From Asterochloris sp. CNOR1 (lineage: Eukaryota; Chlorophyta; Trebouxiophyceae; Trebouxiales; Trebouxiaceae): a stretch of 64,000 nt of DNA. A program made the position numbers and the translations under genes. Position 1 is the first letter of the stretch. Each line of letters begins with the position of its first letter. The notes under the pieces are model-generated. The model worked only from the letters and a program-made list of their open reading frames with translations. It did no database searches and was not told the origin of the DNA. Shown here one piece after another: positions 55,201 through 64,000 of this stretch. The stretch is taken from NCBI GenBank assembly GCA_963969365.1, contig OZ017752.1, positions 2,356,001 through 2,420,000 on the forward strand, in the 5' to 3' direction.

Positions 55201-58200
55201 GCCAGGAAACGGCTACACAGTACTTATTGTGGTATTCAGGCCTGTTCGATGGTCTGAGGATTGCCTTGCAGTCCACGCACCTGGACACTGCAGCAGAAGC
55301 ATCACCTGGCACAAGTATTACATACTGGTTCATCTAAAACACACTGAGAGGCAGGCAGTCCAACATGGAGCCCCTGTGCTGCTGCAGACCTTGCAGCTGC
55401 CCAGCAGCTAGAGGAGCTCACACAGCGACTGCGCAGGTCCCAGCAGAGCTGCTTCGAGCAGGAGGAGCGGGTGATCAGCCTGCAGCAGCAGCTGATGGAC
55501 GCAGGCTTGCAGCATCAGGCTGCCGCCAGCCACATCCTAGCCCTGCAGAGGAAGCTGCAGGAGGCAGCGCTCCACGAGGAGCAGGTCGACCGCCTGCAGC
55601 AGCAGCTCATCGACCTGGGCATGGCGCGGCGAGGGGAGGCGGCCAACCTGGAGGCTCTACACAAGCAGCTGCAGGAAAAGCATGACTTGGACGAGCAGGT
55701 GGCGCAGCTGCAGCAGCAGCTGATTGACCTGGGCATGGCGCGCCAGGGGGAGGCTGCAGACCTCCAGGCTCTGCATAGGCAGCTGCGCGAGAAGCACTCC
55801 CTGGAGGAGCAGGTGGTCTTGCTGCAGCAGCAGCTGATTGATGCTGGCCTCGCATGGCAGCAGGCCACGAGCGTGATCAGCGACCTGCAGAAGCAGCTGC
55901 AAGCGGCGTCAGAGCAACTGCAGGCAGTGTCAGATGCCCATGAGGAGGCTCAGCGTACTGGCGCCAGCCTCAGGGCTCAGGTCAGGACGATTCTGCATGT
56001 TGCTGGGATACCCAGCATCCTGGCAGTGCAGGCTCCTGATATGCTTGAGGCATACACATGCAAGCGTTGCTGCTGAGTCCCTGGAATGCACTCTGCTGGC
56101 AAGTAGTGGCACTTAAGGTGAGGTGGCTTGTGCTCTGCCTTTGCGTTTCCAGACACAAAGCGTGATGCCTTACTATTACAGATTGTTGCTATGCTTGTCT
56201 GTGCCCTGGCTTTCAGTGATGGGGCTGCGCCAGTGCCTGCGGGAATGGACCTGGCCTCCTGCAATGTCACCGGATGTTGAGCCTGCGGCTCCCCTGCCAT
56301 GTTGCCGGTCTGCTCAGCCTCTCTGTGCCCTGGCATCAGGTGATGGAGCTGCGTCAGCGCCAGCGGGCTGACCAGCGGCACGAGCCAGAGCCGGGTCACA
56401 GCCAGCAGCAGCTGCTGCAGCGGGAGAGGGAGGTGCAGCGAGAGCACATGCAGCTGCTGCAGGAGGCTGCCCGTGCTGCTCAGGCCGGCCTGGAGAAGGC
56501 GCACCGGGAGCGGGATGCCATCAAACGCCAGGTGGGCAGCTCAGTGGCTCACTGCCGTGCTGTTTACTTGTCCAGCAGGCAGAAGGCCTCTCCCTGGCTG
56601 CTCTGGCGATGGCTGGGGTCTGCCATAGGAGCAGGGCATAAACGTCGGCTGCATTGGCCCAGATCTGTGAGTCGCAGATTTTTGCTTCCCGCTATGTGGC
56701 ATGATTGTGTTGTGCACAGCAATGCGGTGAACAGCGCCTGGCAGAGCTCCTGGCAGCAGCTTACGCAGTCTGTCACGCTGCAGAAGCAGCGGCCCCTCCC
56801 TGCAGCAGTGGGCCCGCTTTCCCCATAGCCTGGCCTGAAGTCCTGCATGCCTGTGCATGCATGCATTCAGCCAGCAAAAGTTTGTGCGTTTCCACACATT
56901 GCAAGTGTACCAGGCGGCCTCCCAATTGCCCTGCCATTGGTTTGTCGATGTCATGCAGGCTGAGGGAGATGCAGCGGCCCACAGTCAGCATGTGGCGCAG
57001 CTCATGGAGGCTTGCGCAGATCTGCGGCAGCAACTGCAAGTGGTGCAGGAAGCCCTCCAGGATGGGCACCAGGCGGCCCAGCTTCAGGTCAGCCATCACT
57101 ACCGCAGTCCACAACTGCATTGCTGCAGATAATCTGGAAGCTGTCGTTCTTCTGGGCATCATGATGTGGATGCTATAGCTTTGTCGCCTGCATGGGATCT
57201 CAGGTGCTATGCCAAGCCCTGTAGCACACTGATTGATAATACACCCAGATGCTTTGTCACACCTGCTGCAACCGTGTTGATGTGCAGGCGGCAGCACACG
57301 TGGCAGCCCTTCAGCATCGCCCTGAGCTACAGCAGGCCAGTGGGGACCTGCAGCAGAAGCTAACCCAGCTGGCCTCTGAGCGGGCAAGGGCACAGGATTT
57401 CATCTCTCCAGAGCCCTCTACCCTGGAGGTAGCAGCCCCAGGTGACCCAGGTGCCACAGTACCCCTGCTGTCCCAATGATGCTTGTTTGGCAGGTGCCCA
57501 AACGTCCTGACATAGAAGCGTTTCTGCGCTTGTCTCCTTCAGGGCTGGCGCAGCTGCTCTGCCATGCCCAGTGCAGCCTTTCAAGCTGCACAGACAGCAC
57601 TGCTGTGCTGCAAGAGCAGTCTCCTAAGCATCAAGCAATGCTGCACTAAATTCCTAGATGTTCCCTGATGCCCTGCAGGCCATGGGACCAGACCAATTCT
57701 GTCCCCTGAGGCATCCACCGCCCGCAGCGTGCCTATCACGGCTAGGCAGCAGCAGCAGCAGCAGCCCCACAGCCAGGGTGCCGCCGCAGAGGCAGCACCC
57801 ATCATCAGAGGCACAACTCAGGTGTCCTCAGGGCGGACCACCAACCCCCTGTTTGACACACCCCAGAGCGCGCAGAGCTCGATGGCCGACATGTCACGGT
57901 GGCGGCCCACACCTGAGGACCAAGGCGTGCTGGAGCAGCAGGCAAGCCCATAGCACAGCTGTGTGAGCTGTGCACAAGCTTGGATGTGCTTGATGTGTCG
58001 GGCTTGCTGTTTGCGAAGCCGACACTGCACATGAGGGAGCATTGCTTGATGGAATGTAGTGCCGGCATGACTGTCTGATGACAGCAGCCTGAAGCTCCCA
58101 TGAAGCTGTTCATGAGGCTGAGAACCGGTGCTGCTGGGGAGCAGGATGGTGGATGACATCCTGGAGCCTGACAGTGACTGAGAGCCATCTGCTGCAGGAT

Positions 58201-61200
58201 GTGGCCGTGCGCTGATATGCATGCAGCCACAGGATCAGCTGCAGGCCAGTGCAGAGCAGCAGACCTTGAGAGTGTCACCTGATGCTGCCCTGCGCCCACA
58301 CGAGCTGCACTTGCAGGGTGCTGAGGGCAGCCACCATGCGGTGCAGGTGCAGGGCCACCTGCAGCCCAGTGCTGAGCAGCAGAGGACAGAGCTCGAGGGT
58401 GAGGTGCAGCGCCTGGGGGCTGAGCTGCAGGCCAGCAGGACTCTGGCAGCCGAGCTGCAGCAGCAGCTGGAGGCTGCTCAGGTCCTCACCTCAGAGATGG
58501 AGGAGCAGGTCAGCCGCACTGCCAAATCGGTGTGGAGCTGAGCCAGGGCTTGCTCTGTCAAGAAGCTTGCTGCACTGCAAGCAATGGAAGTCCCTGCCAC
58601 AAACTGGTGGCAGTGAAGAGATCCCCGTTGAGCTTGCCATCCATGTCATACCTCCGAAGTGGCTGATGCTGCAGGCATGCTTTCCCAGCATGTAAGCATT
58701 ATGGGCACTGACTGAGCAGTGCAGCTCTTTGTCGAGGCCAAGTGGTGATGCATGATGCCCACAGGTGTGCTGCATTGTGCATGACTGCATGCACTGCTAT
58801 TTGCAGGTGGCAGCCAGCCAGCGGCGCAACGTTGAGCTGGAGGCTCAACTGGCTGCTGCCATGGAGGGCAGCACTGCAGCCATCAGGCAGAGCCCCAGCA
58901 GTGGCATGCTCGATCAGGGGGACTCTGGTCTGCCTGCACTCAAGCAGGGCCAGTCCTCGCGGCATGAGTTGGTGCTGGAGGCTGCAAAGGCACGCCTTGG
59001 GCTATCACCTGAGAGGAGTGGGGCTCACAGGGAGAGGGATGAAGGAGACTCAGTTGTAAGAGAACTTGGCAGGGCCGTGTGGACCTGCAACCCTGCATCT
59101 GAACACATTGGCAAGCCTCCCTTCAACACTGTGCTGCCTCCACTGCAATGCTGCCTCCAAGCCCCTAAACGGCGTGGCAAGCTTGTCATGCTGCCCACAG
59201 CTGGATGCTTCCGCAGCAAACAAAGCAGTAATGCCAAGCAGCAGCAGTCACTCCTTGGCTGCAGGCGGGGACGCCAAGGACGCCCTTGCAGCGCCAGACC
59301 AATCCCCGAGGAGGCAGCGCCGGCCATAAGTCTGCCTTTGGGAGCACCATGCGCCAAGCTGGGCGGTCGAGTGACCGCAATGCTGGCACCTTCAGTGCCT
59401 ACCAGTTCCAGGGGCCTGAGGTGAGCTGCTCGTGTCCTGCAAGCAGGGAAGCCAGCTTCAGGTTTATCCAGGCGAGCTGGCTGCGTACCGCAACCAGGCA
59501 GCCTTGCAGGATTGGCTACGACAAGCTGGGGATATGTGAAAATGTTGCACTCAGGGATTTATCCATCTTGTAGCATTCAAGCTTGCTCAGATGGTTCAAG
59601 CCCTCTGCACCCTAGTCTGCACCAGGAGAGGAAACAAGCAACAAGAAGCTGTCTGAAGCTGGTACTTCTCCTGCATCAGCCCTGGCATTTCCTGCCGAAC
59701 GAGGCCTTGCCGATGCCAGGTAGGTTGAGGTGTGCAAGGGGCTCTATGACGCACTTGTAAGCACTAAGTCACTCAGCAATACTACATTTTGTGGCTGTGA
59801 AGTGCTGCAGTGCTGCCACTTGGTGCATAGCAGCGCTGCCATGCTGCTTGTGTCTGTTGAAAGTGCTTTGCTGCCATTACCAGGTGGAGGAGCTGCGCAA
59901 GGAGCTGCGGAATGCGCGGGTGCGGTCAGAGTCACTGAGCGGGGTGGCTAGGGACAAGAACGCTAAGATTCGGGCCCTGGAGGAGCAGTTGGCTCTCACT
60001 GTCGCCAGTGTCAAGGTGGGGTGGAGTGGCTGCGTGCAGTTGTATGGCGGTCGGCCCATATCCCGTTGAAAGGGTACCTCCTCAACAACATTGCTTCTCT
60101 GCAGGTTGACCGGCTGGCGGAGGACTCTCTGGTGGAGTGCTCCTGCATGCATCTAGCGCAGCAACAGTGCATAGTGCATGGGTCACTACTTGCCCTTTGA
60201 CTGCTGACAAGCTGTACCGCTAGACATCTGCTGCCAGACGAGTGTCAACATACTGCCCTGAGGTGCAGGCCAGAAGTACCTGCACCTTGCCCTGGGCGGC
60301 AGGTCTTTGCCTGCATGCCCAATTCTCGTCATTGATTGCTCCTTATGGGTCCCTGCCATGGCACAGGCCAGCAGCATGCCAGGCTGCGCCTGTTCACACC
60401 TCAGCTAAGCTTGGTCAACCTCTGCACCAGCACCTTGGACATTTGAGGCCAAGAACAAGTTGCTTCTGTCCCTCCATAAGCAGGGCATTGATTACTCGCC
60501 CGCCTGTCCAATGGTGCAGGCCAGCAGCACGCGCATGTCGCGCCTGCAGCAGGCCACGCAGGGCCTTGAGGAGCGCCTGCAGGACCGCGAGCAGCAGTTG
60601 CTGACCTACCAGGTCAAGCTGCAGCAGCTGCAGGGCCTGCTGGCGCGCCGAGAGGCAGAGATGCGCGCTCTACCGGAGCCCGCTGTTTTGGAGCAGCTGC
60701 AGCGCCAGGTGGGCATTATAGCAGGCTGCCGACAACTGCAGGCATCTCAGTCCAGCACGGCCCGCAGGCTACCGATGCTCCCAGGCTGCTTGAGTGCAGT
60801 CTGACGCTACTGGTGCTGGCCCTGCAGGTTGCTGAGGGCAAGGCTCAGATGGCAGCCCGCGATCAGGAGGCTCAGCGCCTGGGAGGTAATGTAGAGGAGC
60901 TGCGGGAGAAGCTGCGACAGGCACCCACGCAGGAGGCCCTGTTGGCCTCCATCGAGTCCCAGTCCCAGCTCCGCCAGCAGGTGAGCGACACCATGGATGT
61001 ACAGTGCTCACAAGCTGAGACAGCAAAGCCAACCCTCTGCAGCAGGAGGCACCGTTGGGCTTTCTTGCTGTGCCATCAGGCAAGCAGCAGCTACTGGAAG
61101 CTTCTCAAGAAGGATGCTCCCACACCGGAGAGGAGCCAGGCAGAGTAACAGCGCTTGAAGGGTGTGTGTCACATAGCACTGTGCATATCTATGGCAGTTG

Positions 61201-64000
61201 GGCTAGACTCTGCAGCAAGAAGAGGGCCAGCTGGGCTTCAATCTGGTCTAAAATCAGCTTGCTGCTAGGTGCTTGGGGTGTGCAGGATCCCCAAATGGCT
61301 GCCTAAGTCACAGCCAAGTCTCCTTGTCAAATCCACAGGGTGACGAAGCAGTGGTCACTCAGACTTGAGCCTAGCTGTTGATGTCCCAAATGGCACTTAT
61401 CCCCTTTAGCGTGCTGCCTATCTGTAGGCGCACACAGCTGGTTGAACAGGAGCCACTCATCTCGTCTATTACCCTGGTAGCCATATGGACCTTTTGCATG
61501 ACTCAGCCATGAACCCGCAGTATTCAAGCAGGTGCACCACCTGGCAAGATCAGCGCGGCAGAGGAGGATATGCATGGAGCAGATGCCCTGTCAACAATTC
61601 TGGCCTCTGCATTGTCAGCCTGCCCCTGGACAGATGTGTGAAGCAGAGTGTCAGTGAACTCAGCTGAACATCATATGTAGCCCCCCATCCCCACCCCACC
61701 CCCCTCGTCTTACTTGCGGGTGCACCAGCTGGCAGACATCAAGACTGTTTGTTGGGTCCCCAGCTAAGAGCACTCCATGGCTCATGGAAAATGCCACCTT
61801 GCCCTGCAGGTGCACCAGCTGGCAGAGCAGGTGCGGGCCAAGGAGGAGTGCATCCAGGAGCTGACCCAGAAGCTGGAGGAGCGGGAGGACGCCCTGCAGC
61901 TGCTGGAGGCCCAGCAGGGCAGCCCAGGCAGCCCAGGGTCCAGCGACACAGACGACATTGCGGCGGCGGCTCACGCAGCCACCAGGCTGACTGATGAGGA
62001 GGCTGAGCCAAGGTAGAGCTGGCTGGCTGCCTGCAGGGGCTCACTTACAGGTCCGAGGGTGGGGCACTTGCCAGCGAGTCTATGGGGGGCCAGAGGGTCA
62101 CTAGCCTGCCTCATGAGCTCAAGGCTGTCGCAAGTTTGGCGATCCACCAAGCTGACTGCATAAAAGGTCCAGCTCAGATATGGCAGGCACGCATGCGCTG
62201 TGGACCCGCGCCACCATACATCAGGGTGGGGCTCGCCAAGAGGGTGGGGATGGGGCCGCCAGATTGAGGGTGGGGGCGGTCCACCAGGCCTGATGCAGTT
62301 CCAGCTGTGGGGTTGCATCTCATGCATTAGAGGGTGGTCACCAGGCTGGCCGCTGAGCAGCCTGAGATATAATGGGCTGGCGCTTTTAGGTTGGAGTGTG
62401 GGCAAGAGGCCACCAGGGGCAAGGGTGTGGGCAGGGCTCACAGGCTGAATGATGAGGAGGCGAGGTTTGGATAAGGTGGGGCCAGCTGAGCTCAGGTTGT
62501 CTGCTGGGATGCTATGGAAGTGCAGGCAATCCCTGAAGGTCTACTGCATGTTCAGGTCTGCTTCAGTGAGGTTTGCATCTCGCTGCTGGCTTTGCTGCCG
62601 CCTCTGGAAGCGGCAGCCTGCATAGGGGCCCACCTCTTGCATGCGCAGATGTTCTGCCGGCGAGTGGCCAGCTGGCCTAATTGCCCTGCCCGTTTGCGGC
62701 ACCTTGGACATGAGTGCTGCTGCAAAGCAAAAGCCCTGCTTGCAGCAGAGGAAATCTTGCTCAAGCGAATAGCAACCTATGACGTCTCTGCCTGCGTGCA
62801 GCCTGCAGGAGGAGGTGACCAGCCTGCGGGAGCAGCTGGCTGAGGAGAGGGACCATGTGCGCCAGCTCCAGGCCACCAGCGACAGCCTCTTCCAAGGGGC
62901 TGAACGCATCAAGGAGGTCCATGTGCACACCAGCAGGGACCTGCGGGCTGCCCTGGATGAGGTACATGCCAATCATGCATGTGTGGAGGTCCACTCAGAC
63001 ATTGCAGGGGCCTGCACGTTGCCCTCTGATGAGGTCTGAGCCAGCAGGCACGCTTGCGTGTCCAAGGAGGGTGCAGCAGGTCTGCCAGTCAGCTGAAGCT
63101 ATGCAAGGCCTGTGAAGGCTTGGAGTGAATGCTAAGTGCAGCAGGATCTGACAGCGATGTTGCTGCATGCTGTCAATCCCCAGGCAGCTTCGAGCATGTC
63201 GTTCTGGCATGGTGTGCTGGCGGCCTAGCTCCTGATTCAAGCGCATACCCCTAGTCCAGGCTGAGCAGCTGCCAGTGCACCTGGGCACCTCTCACCACAT
63301 CATCAGCTTGAGTGCTGTGCAACCTCTGGTGTTGTGCAGCTGTGAGGCTTGCCGACCCGCTTTGCACCGTGGTTCCAGCCAGCCCCTGGTGCAGGCTGAG
63401 CAGCTGCGGGGGCACCTGGGCACCTCCAACCAGACCATCAGTGGCTTGAAGGGCCAGATTGATGATCTGCATGCCCAGCTGCGGAAACGGAAGGATGAGC
63501 TGGAGCAGCAGGCTCAGGAGCACTTGCACCAGATTGGGCAGCTGCAGAGGCAGCTGGACGCTGCATGGGAGGATTCGGCAGCCCCCTCCTTCATGGCAAC
63601 CACCCGCCTGGTGCGCTGGCTGCCCAGTGGCCGACGCTTCAGTGTGAGCATTACCCAAGCGCACAGCGATCCCCCACCTGATGTGTGGTTGCCCACTGGC
63701 TGCGTCATGACTGTGTGTGTCCACCACCCTGCCCACATGGCCGTTCAGGCCGCAGGGAGCACAACACACCGCACCTTCTCTGGCTAGGCAGTGTCGGGTG
63801 CCATTCCCCAGCTCTGATGTTGGCCTCTCAGTTCAGTGGCTGCGTCAATCAACTCTGTCATGCTGACAGTGCCGACTTCTGGGTTTTGGCTTGTCCTGGG
63901 CTGATGTGTCTGCCTCCCAATCAGTCTGGCCTCCACTTACTTCGAGCACCACTAGCACAGTGCGTGACAGCAACATCACCCTGTGCCTGCAGCATTACCT
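43202..64000 (+). CDS. Giant coiled-coil protein gene (continues beyond the window)
   Basis: A chain of exons joins without a single phase conflict: 43202-43303, 43384-43452, 43676-43793, 44082-44179, 44588-44706, 44943-45072, 45221-45286, 45776-45919, 46326-46553, 46980-47127, 47408-47556, 47800-48393, 48988-49143, 49457-50080, 50424-50687, 51059-51271, 51541-51711, 51949-52095, 52248-52364, 52541-52642, 53152-53409, 53884-54009, 54372-54495, 54716-55096, 55388-55980, 56340-56531, 56959-57087, 57288-57441, 57679-57941, 58233-58508, 58807-59055, 59292-59420, 59884-60015, 60105-60131, 60520-60708, 60828-60980, 61810-62012, 62802-62961, 63395-63643. That is over 2,570 codons. Nearly all are Gln/Ala/Glu/Leu heptad coiled coil (for example VTLLQQQLEDSQMALAAAQ). 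Exceptions are a basic linker and a few Ser/Pro-rich parts. I see no motor, kinase or membrane domain and name no family; golgin-, centrosome- or basal-body-type scaffolds are possible. Three introns have GC donors. The first and last exons are uncertain. Confidence 0.75.
46604..46642 (+). pseudogene. Ghost coiled-coil exon ending in TAG
   Basis: After a GTGCAG acceptor, the codons for DQVSELHT run to a TAG directly before a GTATGC donor. The neighbouring exons end in CAG at this place, so a CAG-to-TAG change is likely. The phase-consistent gene model skips it. Confidence 0.5.
48623..48802 (+). pseudogene. Ghost coiled-coil exon with an internal TGA
   Basis: Sixty codons of typical coiled coil (LEQMRGSAEQAGLSARDR onward) sit between a GTGCAG acceptor and a CAG|GTGCTG donor in phase 0, but codon 38 is TGA (48734-48736). 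Heptad character continues on both sides of the stop. It is either a decayed exon or a real truncation or sequence error. Confidence 0.55.
49210..49330 (+). pseudogene. Coiled-coil-like fragment with an in-frame TAG
   Basis: The phrase DELQQMLADA is followed by TAG and then AGQAELPVDLLLAEL in the same frame. It lies between the exons at 48988-49143 and 49457-50080 and is not needed for phase. Confidence 0.4.
53152..53409 (+). other. Basic linker exon of the giant coiled-coil gene
   Basis: The 86-residue exon breaks the coiled coil with KRSTLSKLLSSPFKRNKVKR, rich in Ser and basic residues, then EERREPLERS and a Ser/His-rich end. It resembles a phospho-regulated or membrane/microtubule-binding linker. 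An internal donor after FKRNK (GTAAAA) could shorten it. Confidence 0.55.
55460..55900 (+). repeat. About four 38-residue coiled-coil repeats in one exon
   Basis: Within exon 55388-55980 the phrase LQQQL(M/I)D(A/L)G recurs about every 114 bases, each followed by L..LH.QL.EKH.L-EQV-type sequence. The two central units are very similar (LIDLGMARRGEAANLEALHK and LIDLGMARQGEAADLQALHR), so the repeat arose by tandem duplication of coding DNA. Confidence 0.85.
56198..56369 (+). repeat. Duplicated acceptor of the 56340-56531 exon
   Basis: CTGTGCCCTGGC followed by a CAG and GTGATGG-type exon start is found at 56199 (decoy, TTTCAGTGATGGGGCTGCGCC) and at 56323 (working). The copies are 124 bp apart. 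The decoy frame soon diverges. Confidence 0.8.
61980..62480 (+). repeat. Degenerate copies of an exon end (61810-62012 exon)
   Basis: The exon end CAGGCTGACTGATGAGGAGG is echoed at 62441-62460 (CAGGCTGAATGATGAGGAGG). Weaker CCACCAGGC- or TCACCAGGCTG-containing copies lie near 62280 and 62340. Only the first copy has a working GTAGAG donor in phase. Confidence 0.65.
63255..63448 (+). repeat. In-frame duplicated acceptor and exon start (63395 exon)
   Basis: CAGGCTGAGCAGCTG followed by CACCTGGGCACCTC occurs at 63257 and 63392, exactly 135 bp apart, so both acceptors are in the same frame and the sequence between them has no stop. Splicing to the first copy would add 45 residues. Confidence 0.8.
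63644..64000 (+). other. Intron at the window edge
   Basis: After the donor at 63644 there is no supported exon. The last bases contain a CTGCAG (63987-63992) that would suit the next acceptor, which would put the following exon across the window end. Confidence 0.4.

Noticed and set aside
59204-59330. Alternative Ser-rich reading (AAGGDAKDALAAPDQS) of the 59292 exon region
   Set aside because: That frame meets TAA with no donor before it; the CGC-starting frame from 59292 keeps phase and runs to a good GTGAGC donor.
1-64000. CRISPR array, bacterial operon or insertion sequence
   Set aside because: No regularly spaced repeats with unique spacers, no ribosome-binding-site-led gene chains, and no transposase or reverse-transcriptase motifs; all recognised genes are spliced.

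Overview
This window is nuclear DNA of a photosynthetic eukaryote, most likely a green alga (Chlorophyta; a trebouxiophyte-like organism is my inference). It has very short exons and many introns, nearly all introns ending in TGCAG or CTGCAG, and a CAG-rich, GC-rich composition. Its gene content mixes plastid-lineage genes (digalactosyldiacylglycerol synthase, DUF1517 thylakoid protein) with general eukaryotic ones (SF3B6/p14, dymeclin, PYROXD1) and ciliary ones (DRC10, DRC12). I rebuilt gene models by hand by joining exons whose splice phases agree. Start exons are the least certain part.

Layout. 1-838 (+): the 3' end of an acidic, Ser/Gly-rich protein. 985-6200 (-): DGDG synthase, 12 exons including a 25-nt microexon. 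6741-7718 (-): SF3B6, 5 exons. 8451-9072 (-): a small secreted Cys-containing protein. 9521-14388 (+): dymeclin, 11 exons. About 15049-15966 (+): a single-pass membrane protein. 16048-20445 (+): PYROXD1, 10 exons. 20927-26203 (+): DUF1517 protein, 7 exons with a 2.1-kb second intron. 26559-30121 (-): a GT31/Fringe-like glycosyltransferase, 9 exons. 30266-33973 (+): DRC10, 11 exons. 34688-38392 (-): an unrecognised nuclear-looking protein, at least 10 exons. 39288-40512 (+): DRC12/CCDC153-like, 5 exons. 40665-42707 (-): a CUE-DUF1771-Smr protein, 5 exons. 43202 to beyond 64000 (+): one giant coiled-coil gene with about 39 phase-consistent exons, at least 2,570 codons, still open at the window end.

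Functional themes. DRC10 and DRC12 are both subunits of the nexin-dynein regulatory complex of motile cilia and lie about 5 kb apart. The giant coiled-coil gene follows them, and rare GC-AG introns are shared among these three genes. The DGDG synthase and DUF1517 protein belong to thylakoid/plastid membrane biology.

Most unusual signal. At least eight introns carry degenerate tandem copies of a real splice site together with the adjoining exon edge, placed 40-450 bp from the working copy. The pattern affects unrelated genes on both strands. It looks like a recurring local-duplication process that creates decoy splice sites and, in one case, an in-frame alternative exon start.
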